64,000 nt of DNA from Vibrio sp. SCSIO 43135 (GTDB taxonomy: Bacteria; Pseudomonadota; Gammaproteobacteria; Enterobacterales; Vibrionaceae): the NCBI RefSeq assembly GCF_023716665.1, contig NZ_CP071860.1, positions 868,001-932,000 of the forward strand. The letters run 5' to 3'. Below are positions 61,200 through 64,000 of the stretch, in pieces; positions within the stretch are counted from its first letter, which is position 1; each line of letters opens with the position of its first letter. The position numbers were made by a program, and so were the translations under genes. The notes beneath the pieces are model-generated. The model did not search any database, had not been told where the DNA came from, and saw only the letters and a program-made list of their open reading frames with translations.

Positions 61200-61239
61200 C
61201 ACATAAGTCGTACTCAATAAAAGGAGAACGACTTATGTG
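61200..61239. repeat. Perfect 12-bp inverted repeat
   Basis: CACATAAGTCGT (61200-61211) and ACGACTTATGTG (61228-61239) with a 16-base loop. It lies downstream of the fosA-like gene (minus strand) without a T-run on either side. Terminator, remnant or binding site. Confidence 0.55.
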
Positions 61240-61274
61240 AACATGCGAATGGGAAGTTTGAAAGGAAAGGAACA

Positions 61275-61673
61275 TTAAAGCCAAACAAGGCCGTTATAAG
61301 GCTTAGTTTTTAGCGACTCTAATCGGCTTTGGAGCGAGCCAGAATGTATTTCTAGTTTATGCCCATCAGGATCAAGCAGATAAATTGATTGCCCTTCACT
61401 CTTATTCTTTTTCCAGATTTCGACACCCGATGAAATCACACGCCCTGTAAAAGCTTCAAAATCTTTCGATTCGATATCGAACGCAATATGTGTGTAGTCG
61501 TGTTTAGGGCAAGGTTCGTCGAGTGAAAGACAAAACCAAAGTTCACCAACGGAGAGATAGGCTCCACTATCCCACTTTACGTGAGCGGCGAAGCCCAAGG
61601 TTTCGGTGTAGAACTTTAAAGAACGCTCTAAATCTCTAACAGCAATAGTTATATGGTTAAGTCCTATGATCAT
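61275..61673 (-). CDS. fosA: FosA-like glutathione transferase (fosfomycin resistance type)
   Basis: A 132-residue VOC enzyme. It begins with LNHITIAVRDLERSLKFY, has WDSGAYLSVGELWFCLSLDE, DYTHIAF with the metal His, and YLLDPDGHKLEIHSG with the metal Glu. The three metal ligands of FosA (His, His, Glu) and the general order match FosA strongly as I remember it. FosA adds glutathione to fosfomycin using Mn2+. Chromosomal fosA genes are common in gammaproteobacteria; whether it confers resistance here is unknown. Confidence 0.85.
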   Translation of the reverse strand: MIIGLNHITIAVRDLERSLKFYTETLGFAAHVKWDSGAYLSVGELWFCLSLDEPCPKHDYTHIAFDIESKDFEAFTGRVISSGVEIWKKNKSEGQSIYLLDPDGHKLEIHSGSLQSRLESLKTKPYNGLVWL

Positions 61674-61757
61674 GTTCTTCCTTTAACGCCCTCGTATGGG
61701 TACAAGGCTACCACGACAATATACCAAACCCTATAAGTCCAATTTAGAATGAGCTCA

Positions 61758-61774
61758 TAGTTACAGTGTAACTA
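61758..61774. promoter_or_regulatory. 17-bp palindrome upstream of fosA
   Basis: TAGTTACAGTGTAACTA, perfect except for the central base, 85 bases before the fosA start and after the GFA gene. It may be an operator for fosA; no regulator adjacent. Confidence 0.4.
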
Positions 61775-61786
61775 CAAAGGTATTAT

Positions 61787-62200
61787 TTATTCACCACTTT
61801 CAAAGTGAGCAAAAACTTCCGCCCCTGTCATATCGTGAGTTTCATTTTTAAATTCGTAATACTCGGGCTTTTCGTCAATGAAGATTTGGTGAGTGAGTTT
61901 GTAGTCATCGCCAGACACCAATAGCCCAACAGGAAGGTGGTATTGATTGTTCGGTACTAAAAAGTAGAACAAGTGAGTACCGCACTTACCGCAAAAACCT
62001 CTTTCCGCCCAATCGGATGATTGATATCTAACTACATTAGATTCACCCGTTATCTTAACTGCATCGGCACAATCAATCGCTAACATCGGGCCACCCGACC
62101 AATTTCTACACATACTACAATGGCAAGCTGCCACTTCTTTACTGGCGTACTCTACTTCCAGCTCTACCAAGCCACATAGACATTTCCCTTTTGCTTTCAT
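61787..62200 (-). CDS. GFA/CENP-V-family zinc protein
   Basis: A 137-residue protein with zinc ligands CLCGLVE, CHCSMC and FCGKCGTHLF. GFA-family members bind glutathione-formaldehyde adducts or have unknown roles. Single domain, usual length. Confidence 0.9.
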   Translation of the reverse strand: MKAKGKCLCGLVELEVEYASKEVAACHCSMCRNWSGGPMLAIDCADAVKITGESNVVRYQSSDWAERGFCGKCGTHLFYFLVPNNQYHLPVGLLVSGDDYKLTHQIFIDEKPEYYEFKNETHDMTGAEVFAHFESGE

Positions 62201-62320
62201 AGGTCCTCCAACCTTAGTATTGCGTGAGACTTAATAGTAGCTTAAGTCACAAACAGAAATTGGCGGCACTAGTACCGAACCAAGCCACCGTCATTAGAGA
62301 GCATAGAGCCAACTGGACTG

Positions 62321-62653
62321 TTATGTGGCTCTTGGTGCAAACATTATGATTGCCATTCCCAACATAGATACAGAAACACCAACTATGTCCCATAAACTGG
62401 GACGAAATCCATCAACAATCCACAACCACAGAATCGCCACAAAAATATAAACGCCACCGTAGGCTGCGTAAACCCGGCCTGCGGCAGTTGGATGGAGAGA
62501 AAGCAACCACGCAAACAAAGCTAAGAAGAACGCCGCAGGAACTAATAACCAGACCGACTTATCTTCCTTTAGCCAGAGGTAAGGTAAATAACAGCCCAGT
62601 ATTTCTGCTATTGCCGTTACAAAAAACAAGCCGACTGTTTTAAGTTCTATCAA
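62321..62653 (-). CDS. YnfA (UPF0060) membrane protein
   Basis: A 110-residue protein with four hydrophobic helices. AIAEILGCYLPYLWLKE, HPTAAGRVYAAYGGVYI and DVVGVSVSMLG-like segments mark the UPF0060 family, of SMR-like size. Some members have been linked to multidrug efflux. The stop lies inside a hairpin (AGAGCCA/TGGCTCT). Confidence 0.92.
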   Translation of the reverse strand: MIELKTVGLFFVTAIAEILGCYLPYLWLKEDKSVWLLVPAAFFLALFAWLLSLHPTAAGRVYAAYGGVYIFVAILWLWIVDGFRPSLWDIVGVSVSMLGMAIIMFAPRAT

Positions 62654-62886
62654 TTGATTTCCTCCGTTTTATTTCAAACACATGATGTGACATTAAGGTT
62701 GTGAATATTGAACTGCTGGTTATCTCGAAGGAGCGCGAATATGAACAGAGCATTTATGTAAGTATTGATGATCTATAAACTCAACTGCAAAAGGAGCGTA
62801 TTCGAAGAGTGGAAAAAGCTTGGCTCAACTCTACAATGACAAATTAACAAGAAGCTAATAGAACAATTATTAAACAAACCTAAAAT

Positions 62887-62924
62887 GCCTAACGTTGCGA
62901 ATCTGCTTAAATTTATTGTTATGT
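62887..62924 (-). other. Truncated attC-like integron site (array end)
   Basis: Minus strand starts ACATAAC, continues AATAAATTTAAG, then AGATTCGCAAC and ends in GTTAGGC. The left portion equals that of the full attC at 63372-63497 almost base for base, but the rest is missing. It follows the DUF1311 cassette by 17 bases. Left of it no attC is seen. Confidence 0.6.
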
Positions 62925-62941
62925 GCGTGGTTGAAGTCTTA

Positions 62942-63355
62942 CTACAAACTTGGTTCTGGTAAAACTGGTGGCGTGCTGTCCATATAAGTTAAGAAACTTT
63001 CCCACAATTCATGCGTTCTTTGCTTCGTTAGCTTAGTTTTGCAAGATATCCCCATGACACCACGAATAGTTCCATCACGCCATTGTGTATATACCGAATC
63101 ACAATGTGAGGACATATATGTTTGCCAGTCCGTTTGAGCTAGCTTCATCGCTTCGACTAACTTTGGGTCAAACGAGTTATGGTCAAAGCTAGCCTTTAGG
63201 TATTTCTCTAGCTCAGTTTTCGCTGCATCAAGCTCAATAGCGGCACACTGATTTACCTCGATTGTTGTAAACGCGGTATCGCAATCAATAACTTCCTCAT
63301 CAGCAAGGGCGCCAAACGAAAGACTAGCTAAGGCTAAGATTAGGCTCTTTTTCAT
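62942..63355 (-). CDS. DUF1311 (LprI-like) secreted protein in an integron cassette
   Basis: A 137-residue protein with signal peptide (LILALASLSFGALA). The DUF1311 pattern is visible: IDCDTAFTTIEVNQCAAIEL, four cysteines. LprI relatives inhibit lysozyme; that activity here is unproven. The ATG at 63355 has GGAGAAAA upstream; a start at 63373 is less likely. The cassette boundary (G/TT) is about 22 bases upstream, as usual in integron cassettes. Confidence 0.8.
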   Translation of the reverse strand: MKKSLILALASLSFGALADEEVIDCDTAFTTIEVNQCAAIELDAAKTELEKYLKASFDHNSFDPKLVEAMKLAQTDWQTYMSSHCDSVYTQWRDGTIRGVMGISCKTKLTKQRTHELWESFLTYMDSTPPVLPEPSL

Positions 63356-63371
63356 TGTTTTCTCCGAAAGC

Positions 63372-63497
63372 ACATAACGCCAAATTAAGGTGTGAACAAC
63401 GCTGACACCTTAGCCAAACCATTGTGCCATAAACACTAAACCCGCTTGGAGTGAAATCGCCAAGCGTTGTGAATCACTCTTAAATTTATTGTTAGGC
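63372..63497 (-). other. attC: VCR-like integron attC site
   Basis: Reads on the minus strand from GCCTAAC (63491-63497) to GTTATGT (63372-63378). It holds the paired arms GAGTGA/TCACTC around AACGCTTGGCG and a central part TTTAGTGTTTATGGC, then GGCTAAGGTGTCAGCGTTG. This layout follows the V. cholerae repeat (VCR) element by element. It lies three bases after the stop of the 63500 gene. Confidence 0.88.
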
Positions 63498-63499
63498 AA

Positions 63500-64000
63500 C
63501 TATGTCCAGTGTGTTAGTCCCAAATTTTTGGGAGCTGCTATATCGAATCTCTTAGTCACCCCATCACCAACATAGCCTACTTGATCTTGTAATATTACGA
63601 GGTCACTTGAGTTAGACCACTTGCACCCAAGAGAGCCATAGAATTTAGAGTGCAATTCCTCCGGTTTCTCTGTTCGCAAAATCAGCCGAGTTTCTGCAAA
63701 TGGGTGTTGGTCATCGAAAGTATATAAGGGCAACTTCACTGCAGCCCTTACAACTTTGTTTAATAATGGAAATTCTTGCACATCTTTTGATGCTGCCACG
63801 TCAAGAATTTCTGATAAGTATTTCGCAAGGCTTCGCGAACTATTGAGCACAAAACAAATTACTTCCCAAATGAGGCTAGTTATAGAAAAAATTTTGTTGT
63901 TCTGCCCATGTAGAATACTACAGGGTCCTACTACACCATTGGTTACACCTTCAATGAAATAACCGTGTAAACAAAACACTCGATGTTCATGCCTAATATC
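63500..64000 (-). CDS. Integron-cassette protein, N-terminus beyond the window
   Basis: The frame is open to the window edge, so at least 159 residues are visible and a start further right is likely (the GTG at 63979 is only one option). Sequence includes CLHGYFIEGVTNGVVG and, near the end, KFYGSLGCKWSNSSDL. No signal peptide or known domain. It ends three bases before an attC, as expected of a cassette gene. Function unknown. Confidence 0.65.
   Translation of the reverse strand, partial: DIRHEHRVFCLHGYFIEGVTNGVVGPCSILHGQNNKIFSITSLIWEVICFVLNSSRSLAKYLSEILDVAASKDVQEFPLLNKVVRAAVKLPLYTFDDQHPFAETRLILRTEKPEELHSKFYGSLGCKWSNSSDLVILQDQVGYVGDGVTKRFDIAAPKNLGLTHWT

Noticed and set aside
62308..62335. 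Hairpin AGAGCCA/TGGCTCT with GTTATG as a possible attC
   Set aside because: It overlaps the YnfA stop and lacks the attC arm order seen at 63372-63497.
1..64000. CRISPR arrays, insertion sequences, rRNA operons
   Set aside because: No regularly spaced repeats, transposase genes with flanking inverted repeats, or rRNA sequence were seen in the window.

Overview
The window looks like chromosome 1 of a marine Vibrio, probably of the harveyi/parahaemolyticus group. Three signs point there: a dif1-type XerC/XerD site with a filamentous-phage end beside it, VCR-like integron attC sites at the right edge, and a gene set typical of vibrios (HutA-type haem receptor, RavA/ViaA, YciH, a Cys-Leu tRNA cluster). 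The species assignment is inference. Products were named from remembered family features, not from a search.

Layout. 1-1.8 kb: end of a CTX/f237-like filamentous prophage (minor coat tail, Ace/pVI-like, Zot/pI) closing on a dif1-like site. 2-12 kb: yciH, a tyrosine recombinase, ddl, a SPOR lipoprotein, the acyltransferase pat behind a CRP-like site, a YhaJ-like LysR regulator and a Fur-box-controlled haem receptor. 12-24 kb: a previously skipped-size 25-residue membrane protein, an sgrR homologue with a possible divergent SgrS-like small RNA, menI, M48 and M50 proteases, yjdM, YbaK, a DUF1127-like protein, a TerC/Alx transporter behind a yybP-ykoY manganese riboswitch, fabH, trxC, an MFS carrier, ygbA and an NYN-domain protein. 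24-32 kb: an operon of a c-haem protein, a diguanylate cyclase and a nucleoside hydrolase/VOC fusion; a tRNA array with an abnormal tRNA-Gly; viaA and ravA.

32-49 kb: NUDIX, threonine aldolase, cytochrome c, a racemase, a secreted DUF1800/DUF1501 pair, two YgjV-type membrane proteins, a large secreted protein of unknown function with a His/Tyr-rich segment, an RND efflux pair, and a fatty-acid desaturase with two FabR/DesT-like operators. 49.9-57 kb: a branched-chain 2-oxoacid dehydrogenase operon (E1a, E1b, E2) next to etfBA and a divergent ETF-quinone oxidoreductase. A LiuR-like palindrome lies between them, so this block probably feeds electrons from branched-chain amino-acid and acyl-CoA oxidation into the quinone pool.

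57-62.7 kb: small accessory genes, all on the minus strand after the first (GST, GNATs, YbaK, FosA-like, GFA, YnfA). 62.9-64 kb: what appears to be the distal end of a chromosomal integron, with a truncated attC, a DUF1311 cassette, a full VCR-like attC and a second cassette cut by the window edge.

The items most worth following up are the sgrR-linked small RNA candidate, the tRNA-Gly with a replaced T arm, the integron boundary, the c-haem/cyclase/hydrolase operon, and the regulatory sites (riboswitch, FabR/DesT-like, LiuR-like).
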